Source: Myoxocephalus aenaeus
Taxonomy: Eukaryota; Chordata; Actinopteri; Perciformes; Cottidae
Length of the DNA: 64,000 nt
Assembly (NCBI GenBank): GCA_038501785.1
Contig: JBAMJR010000086.1
Coordinates: 721,001-785,000, forward strand
Direction: 5' to 3'
How positions within the stretch are numbered: the first letter of the stretch is position 1; every line of letters begins with the position of its first letter. Positions 13,901 to 24,120 of this stretch are shown one piece after another. The position numbers and the translations under genes are program-made. Under the pieces are notes generated by a model. The model did no database searches and was not told where the DNA came from. It saw only the letters and a list, made by a program, of their open reading frames with translations.

Positions 13901-15300
13901 CTTTTCACAGTGTGTTTTCTGTTCAGTTCAGAGCCCTAAAAATGTCTTATTCAGCATTTGGTTATAGTTCGCTCCACCAATTATGGTTCCTATAAACCAT
14001 AGGGTGACGTCCCGGTGACTACTTTAACAGTCTCTGGTCATGGGAGGAAAAGCAGAGATGCAACTGATGACAACAAAGACGACTGCGTCCCATTGAGGCG
14101 AGGTCGGCTCTGGGACACTTGATGGAACTGAGCAACTCAATGTGTTTCACTGGTTATACAGTGAAAAGTCAAAATGTCTCCATGAAAAAGGTCCATTGAT
14201 GCCTGATAGCTGCACAGATCATTAACCCCATAAAACCAAATTGTAGTGGAACTACTACTGAGGTTCTTTGTGTGTTTCAATGTGCAAATAATGAATACAC
14301 ATAATGTTCTGCTTAATGTTAAGAACAAATACTGACACGAATACTTCAAATTTCTACAACCTTTATTAGTGATATCGTCATTTTGGTTATACATTTAAGT
14401 ATTCATCAGAGTTCCTCATTGATAGTTTAGTAAACTTCATGAGACTAATGCATTAATTGTCAATAATTTCACCTTTACGAAGGCTGGCGCCCCACAAATT
14501 GATTTAATGTAAATCCAATATTCATTATAATCAATCATTATTTGTGTCTATTACTATTTGGTAGCCAATGTAATGTCTTTTTGAGGTACTGCACCTCATG
14601 GTGGTGCCCCATTGTCATCAATACCTAATAACGGTATTTATAATAACCACGTTATCAATATTAATCATTATAGCGGATACAACTAGACCTGCTCAACAGA
14701 AACGTTCCGATATGGTCAACTATCGAAACAGTTGTCGATTCTGATAATTGACTAATCCATCTGGAAAAGTAACCAACTCCAGCTGCCGGTTGGAGTTTGA
14801 TTGTTTTTTTCTGTCTGCTTTATAAAACACACTAAGTCCACATGTATGGTCTCACTACAACATGTGATGCTCCTCTCACACGTTCAGCCGTGTTGCATTA
14901 TTTGCGCTGAAAGAAGCAGATGCTCCTCTCTCCCTTCTCCCTCCTGTGACCTCAGGGTGTTTCTGCATCTCTCTGCAGACGCACTCAGAAACTCACACCA
15001 CTTATTTTATCTGAGAAGCAAACATCTTTTAGTGTATAAAAAAGAAAAAAAGAAAGATGATTAAACTTAAATAGAAAATGCATGATACAACTTCGGTCTT
15101 CGTTCATAAATGCACTGTGAAGTGAATGCATCGTGTATAGTGCATGCTGCTTATCTCACACTCAGCTTTTTTTTCTTTTTTAAATCACAACCCCCCCACA
15201 TCGGGCGATCATTCACCACATCCAGTTGCGCACGACTCGGTGACATCAGCGGGGACGAGGGATCCTGAGAAAGGACCCCGGGCGTCGGTGTGACGCCAGT
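10911..15300. other. Intergenic upstream of trh
   Basis: I see no gene here. It holds a poly(A) run near 12777-12794 and a CATATCTA-type imperfect repeat near 13090-13130. Distal control elements of trh may lie here, but none can be pinned from sequence alone. Confidence 0.4.
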
Positions 15301-15310
15301 GATCGGGGGG

Positions 15311-15318
15311 TATAAAAG
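15311..15318 (+). promoter_or_regulatory. trh: trh TATA box
   Basis: TATAAAAG lies 117 bp upstream of the exon 1 donor and is followed about 25-30 bp later by a plausible start site near 15340. A half-CRE-like TGACGCCA precedes it at about 15291. Mammalian TRH promoters are also TATA-driven and cAMP-responsive. Confidence 0.75.
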
Positions 15319-15339
15319 CTGACACGGGAAGTGATCTGC

Positions 15340-15435
15340 TCATTCCTCCAGACCTGGTCCATGCGGGTGCTGCTGCAGGCTGAGAGCAACTACGTCACCA
15401 GAGTCTGAGGAAGAGGAGAGCTCGGCTACTGACAG
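15340..15435 (+). other. trh: trh exon 1 (5' UTR)
   Basis: This is a noncoding leader inferred between the TATA box and a GACAG/GTGAG donor at 15436. The next acceptor is TTCATCAG at 15769, twelve bases before the start codon. A noncoding exon 1 matches the three-exon layout of known TRH genes. The 5' edge is estimated. Confidence 0.6.
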
Positions 15436-15781
15436 GTGAGGCTGGCGCACTTTAGTGTTTACTTTACTGCGTTAGTGGAGCTGCTGCATCACATCTGGGA
15501 GGTTCAAATGCATTATTTATTATAGGACCTTTGTGTTAACTTAGTTTCGGAAGTTTTTAGGAAAGCTTGGCGCTCAGTTTACATCTTTTTTTTCTGTAAA
15601 ACTGGTTTAAAATGCTGCTGCAGTGAAATGCAGATTTACTTTTTATAACAACCGTAACTGGTCATAATTTAATGTGACAGGCTCTCAAGTTGAACCAAGT
15701 TGCACTGAGCAAATTATTCATCTCTTATCTGATATATTTGGCATCGGCCATACTCTGTTTCTTCATCAGAGGACCAACTAA

Positions 15782-15984
15782 ATGACCATGAAGTCGACCT
15801 GCCTGCTCATCTTGGCTTTTCTCGTGGCGTGCAACGTCACCGTGTCTGGAGGACAGGGCCTCCCCGCTGGACAGGAGACGGACGGGAGGACCATCGACGA
15901 CATCCTCCTCCAGAGAGCAGAAAGCCTTCTGCTACGGTCCATTCTCAAAAAGATACAGGACGAAGACGGCAGAAACGGTGCGTA

Positions 15985-16037
<53 letters not shown>

Positions 16038-17089
16038 GGATCAGTTGTACAGGCAACGGGTGATTTGATGCAAAAATGGGGACATAAAGTAGTGAAGTTT
16101 TTTGTTCTCAGTCATTATTAAATTAAATTAAATTCCCCACTGCCGTGACATTGATAACAAGGCAATTTGTCTCGATTTTAAGTTGGAAGTATTTCAAGTG
16201 AAAACATGTTTTGGGCTTAAGGCTTATACATTTGGGTTTTTCCAGTTATAACATTATAAACAATCATACAAAACATACTTTTTAAAACAAGAAAATGGAA
16301 AAGAATCTTCCTCCAATTCCATACGATGCAGAGGAGATGGATCACCCACAACTCATGTGTGCGCAATTTACGCACGGCACGTCTAAACTAGGGAAGCGTG
16401 GATATTTATATAGACATGGGTCTACTTGAAGTAATCTAAATACTGCTTTCCTTTCTCCAGAGGGATCTTCCTTTCAGGCAGAATGGGTGACCAAACGACA
16501 GCATCCCGGGAAGAGGTACGGAGAGGACCTGGAGAAGCGGCAGCATCCGGGGAGGAGAGAAGAAGAGGAGGAGGAGGATGAGCAGTACCTGGATGTTGAA
16601 AAGAGACAGCACCCGGGGAAGCGCGAGGAAGAAACGCACTCGTTCCCGGAGCTGCAGAAGAGGCAGCACCCGGGGAAGCGCTTCGCGGTGGGACGCGTTT
16701 CTGAAAACCCCGGGACGCTCCTGAGGGAACTTGCAAAGCGCCAGCACCCGGGGAAGCGCTACCTGGTGGCGCACAGCAAGCGCCAGCACCCAGGTAAGCG
16801 CGACGGGGACTGGGATGCGGACTGGGACGCGGACGGAGAGGGAGACGACGACGACGACGACCTCTTGGACTTGGAAAAGCGGCAGCACCCCGGGAAACGG
16901 TTTTGGGATACCTCCAGTCCGGATTTAGGCACAAACAGTCCGTGTGACGTATCGGACCCTACGAGCTGCAGCAAGTCCAGTTTGCTGCTCGACTTTTTAG
17001 ACAACATTACCAAGAGCCACGCCGAGGAGAAGCGACAACACCCGGGGAAAAGGTTCGCGCCCGAGGAGGACGTAGAGGAAGGAGAGTAG
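15782..17089 (+). CDS. trh: Prothyrotropin-releasing hormone (pro-TRH)
   Basis: This is the secreted precursor of thyroliberin (pGlu-His-Pro-NH2), a hypothalamic tripeptide acting on pituitary and brain TRH receptors. Coding exons are 15782-15977 and 16461-17089, joined in phase 1, giving 274 residues. Residues 1 to about 24 form a signal peptide (MTMKSTCLLILAFLVACNVT). Exon 3 encodes eight QHPG cores bracketed by dibasic sites, the prohormone-convertase targets, with the Gly supplying the amide. Seven read KRQHPGKR; the second ends GRR. Spacers are highly acidic (runs of E and D), as usual for the family. Mammalian precursors carry five or six copies, and teleosts commonly more. ATG at 15782 is preferred because the signal peptide starts there; a second Met lies two codons on. 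Copy 6 codes Gly-Lys as GGTAAG, creating a splice-donor-like word. Identification is secure. Confidence 0.97.
15988..16036 (+). repeat. (TG)n microsatellite at the trh intron 2 donor
   Basis: About 24 TG units start only ten bases inside the intron that follows the first coding exon (donor GTGCGT at 15978). The tract places many GT dinucleotides beside the real donor. Confidence 0.95.
16493..17053 (+). repeat. trh: Eight TRH hormone-core repeats within exon 3
   Basis: The 24-nt units encoding K-R-Q-H-P-G-K/R-R begin at 16493, 16535, 16601, 16658, 16736, 16778, 16877 and 17030. All share one reading frame. Spacer lengths vary, so the copies arose by old internal duplication and not by recent slippage. 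Codon choice differs slightly between copies. Confidence 0.97.
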
Positions 17090-17131
17090 GGTCAGAACAC
17101 AAGTCCGGTGTGTGCTGCTGTGTTGTAAACA

Positions 17132-17137
17132 AATAAA
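17132..17137 (+). terminator. trh: trh polyadenylation signal
   Basis: AATAAA lies 43 bp past the stop codon, giving a very short 3' UTR, as expected for this small neuropeptide gene. Confidence 0.8.
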
Positions 17138-17139
17138 CG

Positions 17140-19442
17140 TGTAAATGAAGTGACCACGATGAATAATTAAAAACGAAAAAAGAATTTACACCATTTAATC
17201 TGTATCACCGTCGCAAAAAAAAAAACATGTATCTGCTGTTTGTTTTGTTTGGAGAGCTTGTGCGTAATTGTCCTCCAAACTGATTGTATCGCTGTAAAGT
17301 TGGGTTTCGTGCCCTATATCTTGATTTAATTCACTGACATTATTTAGTATGTATTCCGTTGATTAGGCTACTTGAATGAAAGCATGAGTCTGCTGGCTTG
17401 TCGCCTCTGTGAGGCGGCGCGCGCTCTTCAGCCCGGTGGCGTCATGCTGGAAATATGATCGATGGAAGTGGCCGACAGTTTACAGCTTTTGATTTGTGTT
17501 TTCATTATTTTCTACTTATGTATAATATAATTAGTACCACCGCAAAATAAAATATGTCTGATTATTTTTCTATACGTAGTATTGCATGGATTAATGATTT
17601 AACTTATAACGTTAGAAAGCCTTTGCCTTAAAGTCAACCGCCAATGGTTTTGTTGGACAATAAAACGCATTGGTAAACATGTATTGGTTTGCTTCAGCAG
17701 TAATTCGTGCCCTATTAAAGTCTATTAAACTGTTTATCCAACCCAGCAGGTCTAATTAGTGTGAAGTCCAACACAGCAGTCACTCGTAATGTGATTCAAG
17801 AGCAGACAGAGTGTGACAGGCATCTCCTCTCCTCGCTTTAATTGGGCTCATTGAATCAGAGCAGCTGCCAGCGGATCAATATGCAGAATATTCATCAAGC
17901 GCGTGAGCTACAGAGAGATGGAGACTTCATGGTGGAGAAGCCCTACGGGGGTGCGCGCGCAGCTTTCAACTCCAGCTGCATAACGTCTTTCAGAGGATTC
18001 AGGATCAAGCAGGAGGGGAAAGACGTTGTCTGCACTGGATGAGACATTCAGATGAATAATAAATATAATTATCTCATGCACAAAAATATTTGAGACAACT
18101 TGAATTGCCTCAAGAAATATAGCTGAAAAGTGTGTGGCGAATGTTTCGGTGAAGCTGTATAGAAAGTGTCTTTAAAAAAGGACACAAACCTATGTGACAG
18201 GGACAGAAGTGGCGGGCCATGATGGATGTTCTACTATCAGCTGTTCAAAATAAATAATACATGAACAAATAAAACCACACAACCAATAGCATATTCATAA
18301 TCCTGAACAGACAATATTAGTTTCTTTCATTTATGTTTAAATTGTTTCATTTGAAAGAGTGTTATCATCCTATCCAGGATTTTACGATACAAAGGCAAAA
18401 GTCAGAGAAAACGATTTACATTAAACATAATTTTACATAGAAAAGATTATAGCTACATTCAATCATTTTTACATTCATGTTCTTGACCCCCAAGATTGAG
18501 AACGGCTGAGCCTGTCCGCCCAATTATACTTTAATTTGCTCATGACTGACTAACTAGGCGGCCTCGGCGGCATAAATGAGCTTTGGGCCCCCGTTGACCT
18601 CAAGGCTTTAATGCTACACGTGGCATCTTGATTGTGTTTCACCAAAAAGCCCCAGAAACAGAGCTGTGGGCTAAAATATAAAGTTTATAAAACTATAAAC
18701 AACCGACGTTGGTCGAACGGTCTGATGACGAGGCCACTCTGCAATCTACGACGTCCCCTTAAGGCTATAAACACAAAGCTTTTATTATTTCAGGTCACAT
18801 AATCCTGAACAAATGTGCAATTAATTAAATTGTCCCAAACCAACTGACGCGAGGTGAACTTATTAAAGCCACGGCGCTGCTTCTGGCACGATATTATAAA
18901 TGTCACTACAGCCAAAATATAGGCCCCTTTTTCCAGAGCAGCCATGTTGACATGTCGCAGCAGAGTAAACACAGGTGCAATTGATCACATTGATTATGGT
19001 CCTGTTTAATTGAGTGTGTCACAGCCAGTCCAGTGAGCCAGCATGCTACCATGCAGGGCTCTGACCCACCGAAATGGAACGGGGCCCTAATTAATGTTAT
19101 TAATTACACCTGTGTGTGTTTGTGTTGCCCTGCAATGACACCTCGGTAAGTGGAATCTGTAAGGTCACTCATTGGCCTAAACAGCAGACAGGAAACACAA
19201 TTATGTACTGACGGAGCGGTCCAGTGTCGTCATGGCAGCGTCAGCAGGTGAGGAAACTACTTCCGGGATGGACTTCCGGGAGTTTCCGATTGGGACGATA
19301 CTGACGGAAGTTAGAAGTGAAATAAAAGATGGAGGGAAGTAATAATATCGGAGAAAACATTAATAATTATAATTATAATAATAGAGTATGGAAGGTATTA
19401 TCTCTTTATTTTGTAGGAAACGTTGCGGAGGGAGTCACGAAT
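17140..19442. other. Intergenic, candidate regulatory DNA
   Basis: No gene is supported. Several blocks (17740-18040, 18490-18660, 18890-19160) are dense in homeodomain-type words such as TAATTA and ATTAAT and lack repeats, the texture of conserved enhancers. This is impression only. Positions 19222-19560 contain short open frames with possible splice signals but no recognised product. Confidence 0.35.
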
Positions 19443-19668
19443 GTGTGCGAGAAGAAGTACCGCGCCGCCTGTAGGTGAGGAGAGGTACTGCAACGGGAAA
19501 TGTCAGCGCAGAAGAAGAAAGTGGAGGCAAAAAGATGGGAAGGTGCAGTCAGGTAATTAATGACAATGTAATAAGAGAAAATCTAGTGACCTTTATTGCA
19601 AGATTAAGGATTTAGTTCATATTAAAAGCAGTGGTTCACCATCTTGGTCTGACTTGGGAGACAATCTG
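19443..19668 (+). repeat. Left copy of 226-bp direct repeat flanking the LINE
   Basis: This is identical to 21384-21609 except for one visible substitution (GGTGAGGAGAGG versus GGTGAGGTGAGG) and has no length difference. The right edge of this copy and the left edge of the other coincide with the ends of the LINE. Confidence 0.9.
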
Positions 19669-21383
19669 TCTCCCCCTCCACCCTGAAGCACTGTGCTGAT
19701 CAGCTGTCCCCGGTGTTCACTGAGATCTTCAACACCTCCCTGGAGACATGCCACGTGCCAGCCTGCTTCAAGGCCTCCACCATCATCCCCGTCCCCAAGA
19801 AACCCAGGATCACAGGACTCAATGACTACAGGCCCGTCGCCCTGACCTCTGTGGTCATGAAGTCTTTTGAGCGCCTGGTCCTGTCCCACCTCAAAACCCT
19901 GACTGACCCACTCCTGGACCCTCTGCCGTTCGCCTACAGGGCCAACAGGTCTGTAGACGATGCTGTCAACATGGCCCTCCACTACATCCTCCAGCATCTG
20001 GACTCCCCAGGAACCTACGCCAGGATCCTGTTTGTGGACTTCAGCTCTGCCTTTAACACCATCATCCCATCTCTGCTGCAGGACAAGCTCTCCCAGCTGC
20101 ACGTGCCCGACTCCACCTGCAGGTGGATCACAGACTTCCTGACTGACAGGAAGCAGCACGTGAGGCTGGGGAAACACGTCTCAGGCTCTCGGACCACCAG
20201 CACCGGTTCCCCCCAAGGATGCGTTCTTTCCCCTCTGCTCTTCTCCCTGTACACCAACAGCTGCACCTCCAGTCACCAGTCCGTCAAGCTCCTGAAGTTC
20301 GCGGATGACACCACCCTCATTGGACTCATCTCTGGTGGGGACGAGTCCGCCTACAGGTGGGAGACTGACCACCTGGAGACCTGGTGCAGCCAGAACAACC
20401 TGGAGCTCAACGCTCTGAAGACAGTGGAGATGGTTGTGGACTTCAGGAAGAACGCAGCCCCACCCGCCCCTCTCATCCTGTGCGACTCCCCCGTCGACGC
20501 TGTGGAGTCCTTCCGCTTCCTGGGCTCCATCATTTCCCAGGACCTCAAGTGGGAGCTGAACATCAGCTCCATCGCCAAGAAGGCCCAGCAGAGGATGTTC
20601 TTCCTGAGGCAGCTGAAGAAGTTCAACCTGCCGATGAAAATGATGGTGCACTTCTACACTGCCATCGTTGAGTCCATCCTCTGCTCCTCCATCACCGTCT
20701 GGCACACCGCAGCCACTGCCAAGGACAAGGCCAGGCTGCAGCGCATCATCCGCTCTGCTGAGAGGGTGATTGGCTGTCATCTGCCGTCCCTCCAGGACTT
20801 GTTCGCCTCCAGGACTCTGAGGCGAGCTAGGAAGATTGCAGCTGACCCCTCTCACCCTGGACATATCCTGTTGGAGTCCCTCCCCTCTGGCAGGAGGCTG
20901 AGGTCCATCAGGACCAAGACCTCACGCCACACAAACAGTTTCTTCCCGTCAGCAGTCGGGCTCATCAATGGGGCTCGGGTCCCCCACTGACTGTCTCTGT
21001 CACCCCCAGCTATTTAAATTTTTAATTTTTAATTTTAACTCTTAATTTTTATTTTCTCTTCTTTATTTTTATTTCTCTTTACCATTCACTCCTCTGCACA
21101 CCGCATACTTAAACACTCGTCACTTTAACATACACTTTAACTTAAATACACATGTCACTTTAACGTACATTCACATTAACGTATCTGTTGACTGAGCACT
21201 TGCTTATCTTACACATATTTTAATACCAATTGCACTGTTGTTTTCGTTGATTGTTGTTTGTCTCGTCTTACGTCCCATGTCCATGTCCAATGTATGCACC
21301 TTCCGCCTCAAAAAATTCCTCGTTTGTGTGAAAACATTCCTGGCAAATAAACGGTTTCTGATTCTGATTCTGATTCTGGGGGG
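19669..21383 (+). mobile_element. 5'-truncated non-LTR retrotransposon (CR1/L2/Rex-type LINE)
   Basis: The insert contains the C-terminal reverse-transcriptase part of a LINE ORF2, open from the insertion point to the stop at 20990. An A/T-rich 3' UTR follows, then AATAAACGG and a (TGATTC)n tail that abuts the second direct repeat. The endonuclease domain is absent, so the copy is 5' truncated. An uninterrupted frame and near-identical flanking repeats indicate a recent insertion. The RT motifs and hexamer tail fit the CR1/L2 superfamily; the exact clade is not resolved by eye. Confidence 0.92.
19671..20990 (+). CDS. LINE reverse transcriptase fragment
   Basis: About 440 codons are open with no internal stop. 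RT blocks appear in order: VPKKPRITGLNDYRPVALTS (fingers), LFVDFSSAFNTI (block A with catalytic Asp), GSPQGCVLSPLLFSLYTN (block B), LLKFADDTTLIG (block C with the catalytic DD pair) and FLGSIISQDLKW (block D/E). The thumb region follows, and the frame ends with the family-typical Phe-Phe-Pro near the C-terminus. There is no start codon of its own: the frame simply begins where the truncated insert begins, so autonomous translation or mobility is unlikely. Protein from this frame would lack the endonuclease. Confidence 0.92.
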   Translation, partial: SPSTLKHCADQLSPVFTEIFNTSLETCHVPACFKASTIIPVPKKPRITGLNDYRPVALTSVVMKSFERLVLSHLKTLTDPLLDPLPFAYRANRSVDDAVNMALHYILQHLDSPGTYARILFVDFSSAFNTIIPSLLQDKLSQLHVPDSTCRWITDFLTDRKQHVRLGKHVSGSRTTSTGSPQGCVLSPLLFSLYTNSCTSSHQSVKLLKFADDTTLIGLISGGDESAYRWETDHLETWCSQNNLELNALKTVEMVVDFRKNAAPPAPLILCDSPVDAVESFRFLGSIISQDLKWELNISSIAKKAQQRMFFLRQLKKFNLPMKMMVHFYTAIVESILCSSITVWHTAATAKDKARLQRIIRSAERVIGCHLPSLQDLFASRTLRRARKIAADPSHPGHILLESLPSGRRLRSIRTKTSRHTNSFFPSAVGLINGARVPH

Positions 21384-21609
21384 GTGTGCGAGAAGAAGTA
21401 CCGCGCCGCCTGTAGGTGAGGTGAGGTACTGCAACGGGAAATGTCAGCGCAGAAGAAGAAAGTGGAGGCAAAAAGATGGGAAGGTGCAGTCAGGTAATTA
21501 ATGACAATGTAATAAGAGAAAATCTAGTGACCTTTATTGCAAGATTAAGGATTTAGTTCATATTAAAAGCAGTGGTTCACCATCTTGGTCTGACTTGGGA
21601 GACAATCTG
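21384..21609 (+). repeat. Right copy of 226-bp direct repeat flanking the LINE
   Basis: See the left copy at 19443-19668; the constant offset is 1941 bp. It follows directly after the LINE hexamer tail and a G run. Confidence 0.9.
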
Positions 21610-22950
21610 CAGCCAAAATCAAGAAACATGTGTTATAACTTTTTATGTTATTTAATCTCTTTCGTAATACAGTGCTTTTCCTTCAAAGGGCAAGAAACGG
21701 AGGAGGGGGATGGTGGAAGGAACTTGTTAATCAAGATTTATAGAGCACTGGGTAAAGGTCAGGAATATGTTGTGGTATATGTAAATCAAGATGGTGATCA
21801 TAGATTATTCTAATAGGTATACGTGTGGATGGATGGACAGGTTGCTGGAAGTTTAAGTCGTGAGATCGCAGAAATGGAGAACTCGTAGAATGTCTATAGA
21901 GTCAAAGCAAAGAGATTTAGACAGGGGAATTGTGAAGACTGCCTAAATAGCAGAAGTGTGGATTGTGATTAAGAGGATGGGCGGGAACAGAAGAGATGGG
22001 AGTCTGAAGCAGAAGTAGTAAGTCGGGTCAAGACTAAAATTATTGTGAAAGCATTTGATAGCAACATAGTTCAAGATGTCTGACTGAAGAAAGAGGAAGA
22101 GGGAGAATTAACCCAGAGGGAAACAACCAGGAGCATTGGATAAGAGGAGGCCAGGGCTCCAATGATGCTTGGTGCTCAAACACATTCGATGGACAATGTT
22201 TTGGCAAGATGTCGGCCATGTTATCCGCCCAGAGAATCGTTTTCAATGCTGCAGTTTACATTGATTATGATGCAAAATCCCAAAATGCACTACAGGAATG
22301 TACTACTGGTTTTGTTTATCATGCATGCGTTTGTTATGAGCTCCCACTGAATTTCGTTGTGCATCCATGTCTTGCATCATGACAATAAATGATCCTTAAA
22401 TTCCTGATCTTTATCCAGTCAATTATCTATTTAGTTTAGAAAAGACCTTTGTATTCAGAATCAGAATCAGCTTTACACATACATGAAATTTGACTCAGGT
22501 TTCACTTAGCTCTTTGTACTTATATACATTCACAATATACAATAAACAAGATAAATATAAAAAAGACAAAAAAAACATTAAAGACAACAGAGACAAAAAG
22601 ACAATTAAGACAACAGTAGTCAGAGTATAAAAATACTGCAGATGGAGGTGTCTGATTAATTGTTCAAATAATAGCCGACGTCTCCTGGAAAAAGACCAAA
22701 TTTATCACATAATGATGACAATTTTTGAAGATTTATGGAAACAATGGTCCAGTTAGTTAATTAATTAAAGCCAACAAAAGCATGGAAGGAGGCTTTAATG
22801 TTTCCTAAAATGATTTAATATCTAGTCCATATCCCGAAGCAGAAGGTGGCCGTAATGCACATAACACACGTATTGCTAATCCACCGTTAAAATCATATGT
22901 TTGACCAAAAGAAAGTAATTTAAAAAAATGTTTTGTTGAGAACTAGGCGG
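21610..22950. other. Intergenic with LINE 3' remnants
   Basis: Positions 22290-22400 end in TTTCGTTGTGCATCC then GACAATAAATGATCC, a LINE-type 3' end. Positions 22455-22500 hold GAATCAGAATCAGC followed by a reversed LINE 3' UTR, the same hexamer tail as the 21355 element but on the minus strand. No gene is seen. Confidence 0.5.
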
Positions 22951-23116
22951 GTCCAGTTCGTGTGCGTTTCGCGTCGTTTGTCCCTCGTCTCTTCCCGTAC
23001 CGGCCGAATGCTAACCACATGACCAGGCAGGGCTGCTGCTGCTGCTGCAGCTGGTGTTGTCGAGCTGTCAAAGAGGATCATAACTGTCAACCACACAGCT
23101 ATTATCGGATTAATTT
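22950..23116 (+). other. rbsn: Probable rbsn 5' UTR exon
   Basis: A CG-containing segment ends at TAATTT/GTAAGT (donor at 23117), and a plausible acceptor CTTCCCAG lies at 23985 just upstream of the coding start. This would give rbsn a noncoding first exon. The inference rests on splice-site quality and position only. Confidence 0.4.
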
Positions 23117-23529
23117 GTAAGTACAGCAAGTAGTGTTGATTATTCCGCGAGTATTTGTTTGAGAAGTTTGACGTTATTCGCTCCTCCGTGTTTTTTAACA
23201 ACACGGTGAGAGAATAACGAGAGCGGCTGTTAGCATTCTAGCTGCTAACATTAACGTTACATAAATACTCAACAGCAGAACTTAAGCCGTCTGGCGGTTA
23301 ATACACAAATATCGCATATTTTAATTAAAAATTAAAGGGTCCGAAGGGTAAACAACACGTGGCTCGTGGCTCCCCGGACTGAGAGGAGGGTTGAGTGTGT
23401 AAAACACAGACGTCACCTGGGAAAAGGAAACGATTGAGCTTCATTTATTTGAGATCGAGAAAGCATATCCAACGTTAAGTCACTGGGATCGTTGTAAAAT
23501 AGATGTGTGCAACTCACAGAACTGTGTGC

Positions 23530-23731
23530 AGTGACATTAACATGCTAGCTAGACTTTAACATAATGCAGCTCTCTGTTGTGGACCAGATTTGGGAGCAAT
23601 ATTCAACAATCATTAGCTTCAATATGTGCAAGTAACATTAACATGTTAGCTAGACTGTTGTGGACTAGATTTGAGTTACATTTGAACCCTTTAAGGCAAT
23701 ATTCAACAATCATTAGCTTCAATATGTGCAG
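23530..23731 (+). repeat. About 100-bp tandem duplication
   Basis: ACATTAACATG-C/T-TAGCTAGACT occurs at 23533 and 23634, and GCAATATTCAACAATCATTAGC at 23596 and 23694. This indicates a two-copy tandem duplication of about 100 bp with some internal indels, inside the probable first rbsn intron. Confidence 0.8.
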
Positions 23732-24120
23732 GTGTAATATACCAAGTAAGACATAATATCTCTGCTTCACAATCCTCTCTAATTTAGTGTCTCTGTCACA
23801 CATTGACTTGTATTCCTTCTTACTTTAATCCCCTAAAAGTCACATTATTGAGTTTGCATAAGGGTGAAAGAGTATGCTTTTAAATCAGTTTTTTGGGGGC
23901 ATGATGGTAAACATTTGAATCCCTTCCCCACACGGTATTTGGGACTTCATTCGTGAAATACGTGTCGCCTCAATCTGCTTCCCAGGGTTGTCTCTGGTGC
24001 GATGGAGCCGTCATTGTGGGGGTCACACGCCCCGTGACATGCGGCCCGCAGCGAGAATCTCCCACACTGCATCTCTTCCCCCCCCCCCCCCCCCACTGAA
24101 CTCAGCCCCCCGCCGCCGTC

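Noticed and set aside
16422..17013. Long antisense open frames opposite trh exon 3
   Set aside because: They mirror the repeated GC-rich hormone-coding sequence; the sense frame carries signal peptide, splice phases and eight hormone cores.
19222..19560. Short spliced gene around the left direct repeat
   Set aside because: Small open frames and GT/AG words exist, but no consistent phase chain or recognisable peptide could be built.
19617..20864. Antisense open frames across the LINE
   Set aside because: They are shadows of the intact reverse-transcriptase frame.
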